Of a DNA stretch of 26,344 nucleotides, positions 1 through 7,654 are shown in pieces; within the stretch, counting starts at the first letter, position 1; each line of letters opens with the position of its first letter. The notes below the pieces were generated by a model. The model worked only from the letters and a program-made list of their open reading frames with translations. It was not told the DNA's origin and ran no database searches. This stretch comes from an uncultured Oscillibacter sp. GTDB taxonomy: Bacteria; Bacillota; Clostridia; Oscillospirales; Oscillospiraceae. The stretch spans positions 1 through 26,344 of the forward strand of contig CAJUCO010000034.1 in the NCBI GenBank assembly GCA_910585245.1, in the 5' to 3' direction. The translations under genes were made by a program, and so were the position numbers.

Positions 1-130
1 TATAGAAGGGATTGATCCGGGGATGGGGGGACTGTTCAATGTACTTGTAACCCCAGTCCGCTACCTTCCGGACATAGTCCCGAATGGGCATTTGCTTCGC
101 CAGTACATCCACGTCAAAGGCTATTTTCAT
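1..130 (-). CDS. Sugar phosphate isomerase/epimerase, IolH-like TIM barrel (N-terminus only)
   Basis: Only the first 43 residues lie in the window; the gene runs off the left edge. They read MKIAFDVDVLAKQMPIRDYV and continue to WGYKYIEQSPHPRINPFY. This resembles the first strand and helix of AP-endonuclease-2-type TIM-barrel isomerases/epimerases, in particular the IolH-like members found in inositol clusters, which share a 'GYEYIELSP..' segment. The ATG is preceded by AAAGGAG at a normal distance. It lies 42 bp downstream of the IolG-like gene on the same strand with no terminator between, so the two are probably co-transcribed. The family handles sugar or inositol-derived intermediates in the cytoplasm; the exact substrate cannot be read from this fragment. 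Confidence 0.7.
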   Translation of the reverse strand, partial: MKIAFDVDVLAKQMPIRDYVRKVADWGYKYIEQSPHPRINPFY

Positions 131-172
131 GCTTCGCGCTCCTTTCCCAAATGTAATATATCAAAGAGAGTT

Positions 173-1186
173 TTACTTTTTGTAAAAATCAGGGGTGCCG
201 CCGGTGACAACTTTCTCCATCTGGCCGGAGGTCTGGGATTTCACCAGGGCGTCTGCGGTGATGGAGGCAACATACCCATCCCAGGCGGAGGAACCGCCGG
301 TCTCGCCTTTAAGGGCATGGTCCACCCAGTCCTGGAGCTCCACGTCGTAAGAGTCGATGAAACGCAAGATCCAGTTGTCCTCAATCTTGGTAGAAACCTG
401 ATTGGCATAGCGCACTGTGGGGAAAGAGGGGCAGGGCAAATTCACCACGCCGTTTTCACAGACCACTTCACAGTTGATGTCGTAGCCGAAACCGCAGTTG
501 ACATTGACTTCCAGCATGACCACTACCCCGCCCTTGGTTTTCATAATCATCACCTGGGGGTCCCGCAGCCCTTCGTGGGCCTTGCTGGAGACCTTGGGGA
601 GGATGCACTGGACCTCGTCCCATTCGTCGTTCACCAACCAGGGCAGGCAGTCGATTTCATGAATGGCGGTATCCGTGACGGCCATGGCGGTGGTGTAACT
701 GGGGGCCACACCGTCGGCCCGGTGGGTGCATTTTACCACCAGAGGCGCGCCGAATTTGCCGGACTCCAGCAGCTCTTTCACCTGGTTGTAACCCCGGTCA
801 TAGCGGCGCATGAAGCCGATCTGGACCAGGTGCTTGCCGGAGGCCATTTCCGCGTCCACCACGGCCTTGCAGTCCGCGGCGGTGTTGGCCAGAGGCTTTT
901 CACAAAAGACCGGCTTTCCCGCCTTGATGGCGGCCAGGACGGGGTCTTTGTGGAACTGGCCCGGCGTGGTCACCACCACGGCGCTGACCTCCGGGTCGTT
1001 GATGGCCTCGTTGAAGTCCGTGTAGGTTTTGGTGCCGGGGCCCGCCAGCTCCGCGCCTTTTTTTACGCCTTCTTCAAACACGTCGCAGACGGCCACGACC
1101 TTGGCCCCCCGGATACGGTTCTGGATGCGCTCGATGTGTTCCTTTCCAATCATGCCGCAGCCGATTAAGCAGATGTTGAGTTCCAT
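173..1186 (-). CDS. iolG: Gfo/Idh/MocA-family dehydrogenase, probable inositol 2-dehydrogenase
   Basis: A 337-residue NAD(P)-dependent sugar/polyol dehydrogenase of usual family length. The N-terminal Rossmann motif is GCGMIG (residues 9-14). The EKPLA motif of the Gfo/Idh/MocA family, with its catalytic lysine, follows near residue 95. GFMRRYD and a TDTAIHEID segment, with the family catalytic Asp/His pair, are typical of inositol 2-dehydrogenases, which oxidise myo-inositol to scyllo-inosose. The ATG has TGGAGGAA upstream. It is followed by an IolH-like gene, and an SGLT-type symporter lies upstream on the same strand with its own terminator. That context supports uptake and oxidation of inositol or a related polyol. 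A dehydrogenase for another sugar remains possible. Confidence 0.75.
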   Translation of the reverse strand: MELNICLIGCGMIGKEHIERIQNRIRGAKVVAVCDVFEEGVKKGAELAGPGTKTYTDFNEAINDPEVSAVVVTTPGQFHKDPVLAAIKAGKPVFCEKPLANTAADCKAVVDAEMASGKHLVQIGFMRRYDRGYNQVKELLESGKFGAPLVVKCTHRADGVAPSYTTAMAVTDTAIHEIDCLPWLVNDEWDEVQCILPKVSSKAHEGLRDPQVMIMKTKGGVVVMLEVNVNCGFGYDINCEVVCENGVVNLPCPSFPTVRYANQVSTKIEDNWILRFIDSYDVELQDWVDHALKGETGGSSAWDGYVASITADALVKSQTSGQMEKVVTGGTPDFYKK

Positions 1187-1333
1187 GATAAGTTCCTCCA
1201 GTTCAAAATTCTTGTGAATGATGCCAACACGTCTACGTGCTCGTTTTGTAAATTCCGGCGGACTCTTGCCGGAGCCGCCGCGTCCTCCCGATGCGTACCT
1301 TTGCCTGCGCTTACCTTCCTTTCTCTGGATCTG

Positions 1334-1362
1334 ATTATAGCAAAGCGTTCACGAGAACGCAA
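1334..1362 (-). promoter_or_regulatory. Promoter of the iolG-like gene with internal palindromic operator
   Basis: On the minus strand TTGCGT (1357-1362) and a perfect TATAAT (1334-1339) are separated by 17 bp. A 16-bp palindrome, GCGTTC-N4-GAACGC (1345-1360), fills the spacer and overlaps the -35. A bound protein would block polymerase, so it is a likely repressor operator. Its central CG fits LacI-type sites, and a LacI-family regulator is encoded at 3720-4754, but the pairing is inference. Confidence 0.65.
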
Positions 1363-1626
1363 CAAAAATATACCCGTATTCTCCACAATAATTTGGAGAT
1401 AAAATTGTGAGATCCTCTGTCGCCTCCATAGATTCCCGGTCTTTTTTGACGAAGATGTACAAATATGAGAAGCTCTCTTTGCGTGCAGAACGCACCGAAG
1501 GGCTTTCCTTTTTTCAGCCGTCATACCGGCCTTCCCCCGGGAAGGAAACCTGTGCCAGTAAACGTATCCGCCGGAATGGTTATACGCGGCCGGCTTCTTG
1601 AGGTAACATCAGAGTTTGCCTTAAAG

Positions 1627-1663
1627 ACATCAAAACCCCCGGCCGAACCGGAGGTTTTGATGT
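1627..1663 (-). terminator. Terminator of the symporter gene
   Basis: Inverted repeat with 16-base arms (1627-1642 and 1648-1663), one mismatch and a 5-base loop, starting just beyond the symporter stop codon. On the minus strand the exit arm ends GTTTTGATGT and is followed by a modestly U-rich tail. It separates the symporter from the dehydrogenase gene. Confidence 0.65.
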
Positions 1664-1676
1664 TTTCGGAAACCGC

Positions 1677-3338
1677 TCAGGCCGCAATGCCCAGAGGGGA
1701 AAAGACCAGGTAAATGGCCACAGCAACAATCAGGCCGACAACGGACACAATATGCCGGTATTTCCATGGGGTCAGGTCCACCGCTCCCACATCCTGGGGA
1801 ACGTACTCCTGGGCGGGCCGGTATTTATTCAAAGCCCACATAATGAAAAGCTCCACCGGGAACAACACCGCCATGGCGTACAGGTAGTGAATGGGGTTGT
1901 CTGTGCCGGGGTAATTAGGGGCGATGAGGAGAAACCCGCCATAGCAGATCACATGGAAAATGGTGATAACCTTCGGCGTATAAGCGGGCAGGCGCCTGAA
2001 AAGGAACACGCCCAGAATAGCGCACAGTACCGGCAGAGAGACAAACTGACTCATGGAGTTGAGGAAGGTGGTGATCCCCTGGGCGTTCATCACAAAGGGG
2101 GCGATAACAATGGAGACACAGCCCGCGACGGTTCCATAAATTTTGCCCACCTTCACACAGTGCGCGTCGGAGGCATCGGGTTTAAAGGCGGAGCGGTACA
2201 GGTCCAGGGTAAACATGGTGGAAGCGGAGTTCAGCACTGAGTTAAAGGAGGAGAGGATGGCGCCGAACATGACGGCGGCAAAGAAGCCCATCACCGGCTT
2301 TGGAATGATAGCGGCGATGAGGGCGGGATAGGCAAAGTCGATGGCCTTGTCTCCCGCTGTGGCAATGGCGTCCTGAATAGAGGGTAAATAGAAGGCGATG
2401 ATACCGGGGATAACCAAATAGAGCGGGCCCAGGCACTTGAGGAAGCCGCAGAAAATTGCGCCCTTCTGCCCCTCTTTTAGAGACCTGGCCGCCAGGGCCC
2501 GCTGGACAAAGGACTGGTTTGTACACCACCAATAGAGGTTGTTGAAGAACATACCGGTGATGATCAGAGGCCAGGGGACCTCCGGCTCCGCCGCATTCCA
2601 GGCGTTGACGGCGTTCATTTTCGCCGGGTCCGCCTGAACGATATAGCGCATACCGTCCAGAATACCCTCTCCCCCGGTCTGGGAGGCCAGCACGGCGAAA
2701 CCGATGAAAGGCACCATCAACCCGCCGATGATCAGCCCAATGCCGTTGATAGTGTCCGACACCGCCACGGCTTTCAGTCCGCCAAAGATGGCATAACATC
2801 CGCCAATGATACCGATGATGAGACATAGGACCGCCACGGATTGGAATTTCGAAATGTTCAGCATCTCGGAGATGCCGAAAATCTGCTCAAAGACTACCGC
2901 GCCGGAATAGAGAATAACAGGCAGGTTCAAGATGGAATACATCACCACAATGACCAGAGAAAACATGGTCTTGGTGCCTTTTCCGTAGCGTACCTCCATC
3001 AAGGAGGGGATCGTCATGGCTCCCATTTTCAGGTATCGCGGCAAGAAGTAATAGGCCAGCGCCAGCAGAGTGAACATGGACCCCACCTCCCAGGCGATGG
3101 GACCCATATTGGACGCCCAACTCTGGCCGTTCAGGCCCACCAGCTGCTCGGCGGAGAGGTTGGTCAGCAACAGGGACCCGGCGATGACTATGCCCGGTAA
3201 CCCCCGGCCCGCCAGAAAATAGCCCTCGGCGGAGTCCAGATCGTCTCCCCTGGTCTTCCAGCTGGAGATAACCGCCACCAGGGCGGTGAAAAGGACAAAG
3301 GAGATCAGCGTCCACGAGACGGAACTGAAAAATGCCAT
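1677..3338 (-). CDS. SGLT-type sodium:solute symporter (SSS family)
   Basis: A 553-residue integral membrane protein of the solute:sodium symporter family, which couples sodium entry to uptake of a sugar, inositol or similar solute. It shows about 13-14 hydrophobic segments. Family hallmarks include YFLAGRGLP (residues ~39-47), NLSAEQLVGLNG, which matches the NISAEQFIGMSG region of Vibrio SGLT, and a conserved Asn/Ser-rich FNSVLNSASTMFTLDLY stretch. I chose the ATG at 3338 because GGAGG lies 8 bases before it; a longer in-frame start five codons upstream would place that site inside the gene. It is divergent from the LacI regulator and upstream of the iolG-like gene, so it probably imports that pathway's substrate. 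Substrate assignment is inference. Confidence 0.85.
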   Translation of the reverse strand: MAFFSSVSWTLISFVLFTALVAVISSWKTRGDDLDSAEGYFLAGRGLPGIVIAGSLLLTNLSAEQLVGLNGQSWASNMGPIAWEVGSMFTLLALAYYFLPRYLKMGAMTIPSLMEVRYGKGTKTMFSLVIVVMYSILNLPVILYSGAVVFEQIFGISEMLNISKFQSVAVLCLIIGIIGGCYAIFGGLKAVAVSDTINGIGLIIGGLMVPFIGFAVLASQTGGEGILDGMRYIVQADPAKMNAVNAWNAAEPEVPWPLIITGMFFNNLYWWCTNQSFVQRALAARSLKEGQKGAIFCGFLKCLGPLYLVIPGIIAFYLPSIQDAIATAGDKAIDFAYPALIAAIIPKPVMGFFAAVMFGAILSSFNSVLNSASTMFTLDLYRSAFKPDASDAHCVKVGKIYGTVAGCVSIVIAPFVMNAQGITTFLNSMSQFVSLPVLCAILGVFLFRRLPAYTPKVITIFHVICYGGFLLIAPNYPGTDNPIHYLYAMAVLFPVELFIMWALNKYRPAQEYVPQDVGAVDLTPWKYRHIVSVVGLIVAVAIYLVFSPLGIAA

Positions 3339-3452
3339 TGTTACAGCCTCCATTCATGTTTTCAAGAAAGTGGAAAAGAGGCACGCAAAATGCACACACG
3401 CAAAGAGGATAAGCTGTGATTTTTTCAGGAGACGCGCGGCAACGCGCCTTGC

Positions 3453-3469
3453 GGTTCCCCTGGGGAACC
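3453..3469. repeat. 17-bp palindrome in the symporter leader
   Basis: GGTTCCCC, one T, then GGGGAACC. It is a perfect inverted repeat about 115 bp upstream of the symporter start. It could be a leader hairpin or an operator; nothing in the sequence decides between them. Confidence 0.5.
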
Positions 3470-3658
3470 TTTGACTATCTGATACCAAAGTACCATAGAT
3501 CCCCCCCGTTTGCAAGGAATTTTTCCAGAAAAAGCACTGAAATCATAAAGTTTGGAAGAGCCGGAAAACCCTGGGACCCTTTCTTGTGCAATTCTCCCGC
3601 TCCAACCGCAAAAACGCGTGCAATTGCGTTCTTTTTTGCTGAATCTGAGAAAATGCCC

Positions 3659-3688
3659 TTGTCAGGAGGTGCGGGCACGTGCTATAAT
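3659..3688 (+). promoter_or_regulatory. Promoter of the LacI-family regulator
   Basis: TTGTCA (3659-3664) and TATAAT (3683-3688) are 18 bp apart. The predicted start of transcription is about 25 bp before the ATG at 3720, and AAGGAGGG lies between them. This short leader supports the 3720 start over the longer open frame. Confidence 0.75.
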
Positions 3689-3719
3689 GACCGCAATAAC
3701 AGCACAAGGAGGGCGTACC

Positions 3720-4754
3720 ATGGCAGTGACTTCACAACAGATTGCCCAATTGGCGGGAGTCTCCCGGGGAACAGTGGACCGGGCCCTCCACAACCGGGGC
3801 CGGATCAACCCGGAAGTGGCCGCCCGCATCCAGAAAATTGCCGAGGAGCTGGGCTACCGCCCCAACTCCATCGGGCAGGCCCTGGTTCGGGCCCGGCAGG
3901 GGTTTCGTCTGGGCGCCATTCTCCAGTCTGCGGAGACGCCCACCATGCAGGACGTGGCCGCCGGCGCCCGTCAGGCGGCAGCGGAACTACAGGTCTCCGG
4001 TCTGGAAATTGAACTGCGGGAGATCCAGGGCCGGGACACCACAAAAGTTCTCCGGCAAATCGACGAGCTGATAGCCTGGGGGGCAAGCGGCCTTGCCATT
4101 TCCGCAGGCAATGCTCCCGATCTGGTCCGGCGCATCGACCAGCTCCACCAGCAAGGCGTTCCGGTGGTGACCTTCAACACCGACGCACCGGACAGCAAAC
4201 GCCTTTGCTTTGTGGGCATGGATAATTACCGGGCGGGACAGACGGCGGCGGGGCTGATCCGGCAGATGCTTCCAAACGGCGGACTGGTCCTCCCCATTGC
4301 CGGACACATCAACAATGGCGCCCATTACAGTCGCTTGCAGGGCTTTTTGGACACGCTGGCGGACGCGGGAAACATTCACCTTCTCCCCTTCCAGCCCTGC
4401 TTTGACCGGGACGACTACGCCCATGAGATCACACAGCACACCCTTCGGGAATCCCCCTCTCTCGCCTGTGTCTACATCACCTCCAACGGCCAGCGGGGCG
4501 TTTGCCGCGCCATTGAGGACGAGCGGCGCAAAGGACGGGTCCGGGTGGTGGCCTATGACCTGAACGCGCCAAACCGCCAACTGCTGCAAAGCGGGGATCT
4601 GAGCTTTGTGTTGGACCAGGTTGCCCTGGAGCAAGGTAGGCTGCCCCTGCAAATTCTATACCAATATCTCATGAATGAAAAAGCGCCGGAAAAGGAACTG
4701 CTCTATACGGACATCTTGATCCGCACAAAGTATAACAGCGGAGGCGAACCCTGA
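3720..4754 (+). CDS. LacI-family transcriptional regulator
   Basis: A 344-residue DNA-binding repressor of normal family length. Residues 4-50 form the LacI helix-turn-helix (SQQIAQLAGVSRGTVDRALH) and hinge (LGYRPNSIGQALV). The rest is a periplasmic-binding-protein-like sugar sensor of the RbsB type (LGAIL.., VVTFNTDAPDSKRLCFVGMDNYRAGQTAAGLI, YITSNGQRGV). The ATG at 3720 follows AAGGAGGG and a well-placed promoter. It is transcribed away from the sodium symporter, a typical regulator-target arrangement, so the symporter and perhaps the iolG-like gene are likely targets. The inducer may be inositol or another monosaccharide. Gene end and downstream kinase are separated by 173 bp containing a new promoter, so it need not share an operon with the kinase. 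Confidence 0.88.
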   Translation: MAVTSQQIAQLAGVSRGTVDRALHNRGRINPEVAARIQKIAEELGYRPNSIGQALVRARQGFRLGAILQSAETPTMQDVAAGARQAAAELQVSGLEIELREIQGRDTTKVLRQIDELIAWGASGLAISAGNAPDLVRRIDQLHQQGVPVVTFNTDAPDSKRLCFVGMDNYRAGQTAAGLIRQMLPNGGLVLPIAGHINNGAHYSRLQGFLDTLADAGNIHLLPFQPCFDRDDYAHEITQHTLRESPSLACVYITSNGQRGVCRAIEDERRKGRVRVVAYDLNAPNRQLLQSGDLSFVLDQVALEQGRLPLQILYQYLMNEKAPEKELLYTDILIRTKYNSGGEP

Positions 4755-4827
4755 ACGCCGCCCCACCGTCCCCGTCCCTGGTCTCAAGGCCTCCGGCAAA
4801 ATATAAAGCAGGAACCTATTCCGGGGA

Positions 4828-4859
4828 TTGAAAATTGGATAAATTTGTGATATCATCAC
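4828..4859 (+). promoter_or_regulatory. Promoter of the kinase/epimerase operon with palindrome over the -10
   Basis: TTGAAA (4828-4833) and TATCAT (4851-4856) are spaced by 17 bp. A GTGAT-N3-ATCAC palindrome (4847-4859) covers the -10, so it is a candidate operator. The same arms were not found at the other promoters in this window. The RpiR regulator encoded downstream in the same run is one possible ligand. Confidence 0.55.
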
Positions 4860-4927
4860 TTTGTTACCCCTTTCACATACCTGTGACGCCCCCGCAAATT
4901 GAAACGAATGGATAAAGGAGAATCGCT

Positions 4928-6307
4928 ATGGATCGTTTTGGCATCAACGTGACATTAAAGCACACGCCTTCCCTGGACCCAGACTTTATCCCCCTTATGC
5001 GGTTTAACCGCGCCTTTTTGGCTACGGCAAAAAAACCTGTGGGCGTCGCCGTGGAGCGGGCGGATGGCCAGATGGCCTCCTGCCAGACCTTTATTCACGG
5101 CACTCCGGAGATGGAGGCCGCCGACCACTACTACATTGAGCGGTTGGTGAAGACCATTCTCTGGATGAAGGGCGGCTTCAAAATTTACGTCAGCGGCGAC
5201 GAGGGTGTCTGTGAATATCTGAAATCCGTCTATTGCGCCGGTGGGCGGCAGGAGTTCGATTGGGACTATATGGCCAGCGTCTTTGAACACCCTTTTGAAG
5301 TAGTGCTGGTGGATGAAATCCCCACCGCCAAAGACGCTCCCAAAGCCATTGGAGGCCATATGGAAGGCTGCCGCATCGGCTTTGACGCCGGTGGGTCTGA
5401 CCGGAAGGTCTCCGCCGTCATCGACGGGGAAACCGTCTACTCTGAGGAGGTGGTCTGGTTCCCCAAGACCAATTCCGACCCGGACTACCACTATGACGGC
5501 ATTGTCTCCGCCCTGAAATCCGCCGCGGAGCATATGCCCCGGGTGGACGCGGTGGGTGTCAGCTCCGCCGGTGTGTTCATCAACAACCGGACCATGAACG
5601 CCTCCCTTTTCCTCAAGGTCCCCAAAGAGATCTACAACGAAAAAGTCAAAGACATCTACATCCGGGCCATTCACGACACCTTTGGGGACGTGCCCTACTG
5701 CGTCATCAACGACGGAGACGTCTCCGCTCTGGCGGGAGCCATGAGCTTAAATGACAACAGCGTCCTGGGAATCGCCATGGGCACCAGCGAGGCTGTGGGC
5801 TACGTGGATGAAGAGGGCCGGATCACCGGGTGGCTCAACGAGCTGGCCTTCGTCCCCGTGGACGCCCAGCCCGACGCCATGCGGGACGAGTGGAGCGGCG
5901 ACATCGGCTGCGGCGTGAAATACTTCTCTCAAGACGGCGTCATCAAACTGGCCCCCCGGGCGGGCATCCAGCTGGATGAGAACGACTCCCCCGCTGAAAA
6001 GCTGAAGGCCGTTCAGAAGCTGATGGCGGAAGACGATCCCCGGGCGGTCCAGGTTTATGAGTCCATCGGCGTGTACCTGGGCCACACTCTGGCTTATTAC
6101 TTCGACCTCTACGGCTGCCGCCACGTGCTGCTGCTGGGCCGGGTCATGAGCGGCAAGGGCGGCGACCTGATTCTGGACACGGCGAAAAAAGTGCTGGCCG
6201 ACGAGTATCCGGAGCTCACCGGGAAGATCGTTCCCGAGCTGCCCGACGAGAAATTCCGCCGGGTGGGCCAGTCCATGGCCGCCGCCAGTTTGCCGGAGAT
6301 TAAGTAA
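4928..6307 (+). CDS. ROK-like (hexokinase-clan) sugar kinase with N-terminal extension
   Basis: 459 residues, about 150 longer than ordinary ROK kinases. From residue ~148 an actin-like ATPase fold is readable: phosphate-1 loop GFDAGGSDRK (151-160), VGVSSAG (209-215), NDGDVSALAGA (261-271, matching the ROK catalytic 'NDAN..A' motif with Asp262) and phosphate-2 GIAMGTSEAVGY (281-292). The CxCGxxGCxE zinc motif of classical ROK proteins is absent. Residues 1-145 form a separate region (VGVAVERADGQMASCQTFIHG..) that I do not recognise. AAAGGAG precedes the ATG. Followed by an N-acylglucosamine 2-epimerase and an RpiR regulator, it is a candidate GlcNAc (or ManNAc) kinase in sialic acid breakdown. 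The substrate is inference; a non-kinase sensor role is possible. Confidence 0.65.
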   Translation: MDRFGINVTLKHTPSLDPDFIPLMRFNRAFLATAKKPVGVAVERADGQMASCQTFIHGTPEMEAADHYYIERLVKTILWMKGGFKIYVSGDEGVCEYLKSVYCAGGRQEFDWDYMASVFEHPFEVVLVDEIPTAKDAPKAIGGHMEGCRIGFDAGGSDRKVSAVIDGETVYSEEVVWFPKTNSDPDYHYDGIVSALKSAAEHMPRVDAVGVSSAGVFINNRTMNASLFLKVPKEIYNEKVKDIYIRAIHDTFGDVPYCVINDGDVSALAGAMSLNDNSVLGIAMGTSEAVGYVDEEGRITGWLNELAFVPVDAQPDAMRDEWSGDIGCGVKYFSQDGVIKLAPRAGIQLDENDSPAEKLKAVQKLMAEDDPRAVQVYESIGVYLGHTLAYYFDLYGCRHVLLLGRVMSGKGGDLILDTAKKVLADEYPELTGKIVPELPDEKFRRVGQSMAAASLPEIK

Positions 6308-6323
6308 ACCATACTGTTATGGA

Positions 6324-6391
6324 GGGGCCGCCGCCTCCGGCGGCCCGCCGCAAGGTTTTGCAAAAACGCGGGGCGCCGGGGGCGGCGCCCC
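6324..6391. repeat. Two GC-rich hairpins between kinase and epimerase genes
   Basis: GGGCCGCC/GGCGGCCC (about 6324-6345) and GGGGCGCCG/CGGCGCCCC (6370-6391) are consecutive stem-loops in the 114-bp gap. They have no T-run, so they look like mRNA-stability or REP-like structures rather than terminators. Confidence 0.55.
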
Positions 6392-6421
6392 TACAGGATT
6401 TTGACAGAAAAGAGGAACCTT

Positions 6422-7624
6422 ATGGACCGTCAAACATTACAGGACGCCCAATCCTGGGTGAAACAAGAGCTGGAGCGCTCCGCCAGCTTCTGGCTGGAGC
6501 ACGGCATGGACCATAAGCACGGCGGCGTCTATACCTGCCTGGACCGGAAAGGCGAGATTTACTCCACAGACAAAAGTGTCTGGATGCAGGGCCGCTGCGG
6601 CTGGATTTTCGCGTTTTTGTGCCACCGTTACGGCCCGCGGCAAGAGTGGCTGGACGCGTCGAAAAGCTGCTTGGACTTTATGGAGGCCCACTGCTTTAAT
6701 CACGCGTGCGGCGACCGGATGTACTTCACCGTCACGGCGGAGGGGCAGCCCCTGCGCCAGCGGCGTTACTACTTTTCCGAGGCGTTTTGCGCCATTGCCA
6801 ACGCCGAGTACTACGGCGTGACGGGGGACAAGGCCCGCCTGGAGCGGGCCCGGCAGTGCTACGACCTGTACTGGGACCTGAGCCAGGGAAAGCCCGACCC
6901 TGTGGGCATGGGGCCCAAGACCATTCCGGAGACCCGGACGGGACGGGCCTTCGGCACACCTATGATCATTTTGAACGTCACCGGCGTACTGTTGCGGACG
7001 GACCCGGAGAGGAAAGCCCTCTATGAGGAGCGGGCCCAGCGGTGCGTGGACGACATCTTCCGTTACCACGTGAAGCCGGAGCTCAAGTGCACGCTGGAAA
7101 ATGTGGACGTGGACGGGACCCCACGGCTCTATTACACCGAGGGCCGCACGGTCAATCCCGGTCATGACATTGAAGGCGTGTGGTTCTTGCTGGAGCACGC
7201 CCAGCGGACCGGGGACAAGGCCCTGGTTAAAAAAGCGGCGGAGATGTTCGACTGGGCCATTACCGCCGGGTGGGATGAAACCTATGGCGGGCTTTTGTAC
7301 TTCACCGACGCCCTGGGCAAACCCCCGGAAGCCTATGAACACGACATGAAGCTCTGGTGGCCCCACAACGAGATTCTGATTGCCTCCATCATGCTCTACC
7401 GGGACACCGGGGAGGAGAAGTACCTGGACTGGTTCTACAAGACCCTGGACTACTGCAAGGCTCACTTTGCCGACCCCGAATACGGCGAGTGGTACGGCTA
7501 TCTCCGCCGGGACGGCCTGCCTACTGAACCCAGCACCAAGGGCAGCACTTTCAAAGGGCCCTTCCACCTGCCCCGGAGCATGATTCTGGTGGATAAGCTG
7601 ATAGGAGAGATTTTGGAACCGTAA
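6422..7624 (+). CDS. N-acylglucosamine 2-epimerase (AGE family)
   Basis: 400 residues, the usual length for the AGE/renin-binding-protein (alpha/alpha)6-barrel family. Family signatures occur in order: GRCGWIFAFL (57-66), YYFSEAFCAIANAEYY (116-131), NPGHDIEGVWFLLEHA (245-260), KLWWPHNEILIA (310-321) and GPFHLPRSM (379-387). The two family catalytic histidines fall at H248 and H382. AGE enzymes interconvert ManNAc and GlcNAc without phosphorylation. With N-acetylneuraminate lyase in the next block, this suggests ManNAc to GlcNAc conversion. AGAGGA lies just before the ATG at 6422; the open frame extends seven codons further to a TTG, which I reject. Cellobiose 2-epimerase and mannose isomerase are related alternatives, but context favours the amino sugar. 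Confidence 0.82.
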   Translation: MDRQTLQDAQSWVKQELERSASFWLEHGMDHKHGGVYTCLDRKGEIYSTDKSVWMQGRCGWIFAFLCHRYGPRQEWLDASKSCLDFMEAHCFNHACGDRMYFTVTAEGQPLRQRRYYFSEAFCAIANAEYYGVTGDKARLERARQCYDLYWDLSQGKPDPVGMGPKTIPETRTGRAFGTPMIILNVTGVLLRTDPERKALYEERAQRCVDDIFRYHVKPELKCTLENVDVDGTPRLYYTEGRTVNPGHDIEGVWFLLEHAQRTGDKALVKKAAEMFDWAITAGWDETYGGLLYFTDALGKPPEAYEHDMKLWWPHNEILIASIMLYRDTGEEKYLDWFYKTLDYCKAHFADPEYGEWYGYLRRDGLPTEPSTKGSTFKGPFHLPRSMILVDKLIGEILEP

Positions 7625-7654
7625 CAGCAGGCCTCCCGGCCAAAGGAGACGCGG

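Larger units (their letters stand above)
1187..1676. other. Intergenic region between iolG-like gene and symporter
   Basis: I see no credible gene in these 490 bases. They contain the minus-strand promoter and palindrome for the dehydrogenase (1334-1362), a second palindrome with arms TGCGT/ACGCA at 1480-1494, a CCTTCCC/GGGAAGG palindrome near 1531-1546, and the symporter terminator at 1627-1663. Short open frames here lack ribosome sites and recognisable sequence. Confidence 0.6.
3339..3719. other. Divergent regulatory region between symporter and LacI regulator
   Basis: This 381-bp region has no credible gene. It contains a perfect GGTTCCCC-T-GGGGAACC palindrome, a GCGCG/CGCGC inverted repeat at about 3434-3447, two direct CACGCAAA repeats (3382-3389 and 3397-3404), two GTGCAATT copies (3586-3593 and 3618-3625) and an AACGC-N8-GCGTT inverted repeat around 3613-3630. 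The lacI promoter is at the right end. I could not find a convincing -10/-35 pair for the symporter. Confidence 0.55.

Noticed and set aside
23..1168. A 381-codon open frame on the plus strand opposite the iolG-like gene
   Set aside because: It mirrors the codon pattern of the dehydrogenase, has no family resemblance and no good ribosome site.
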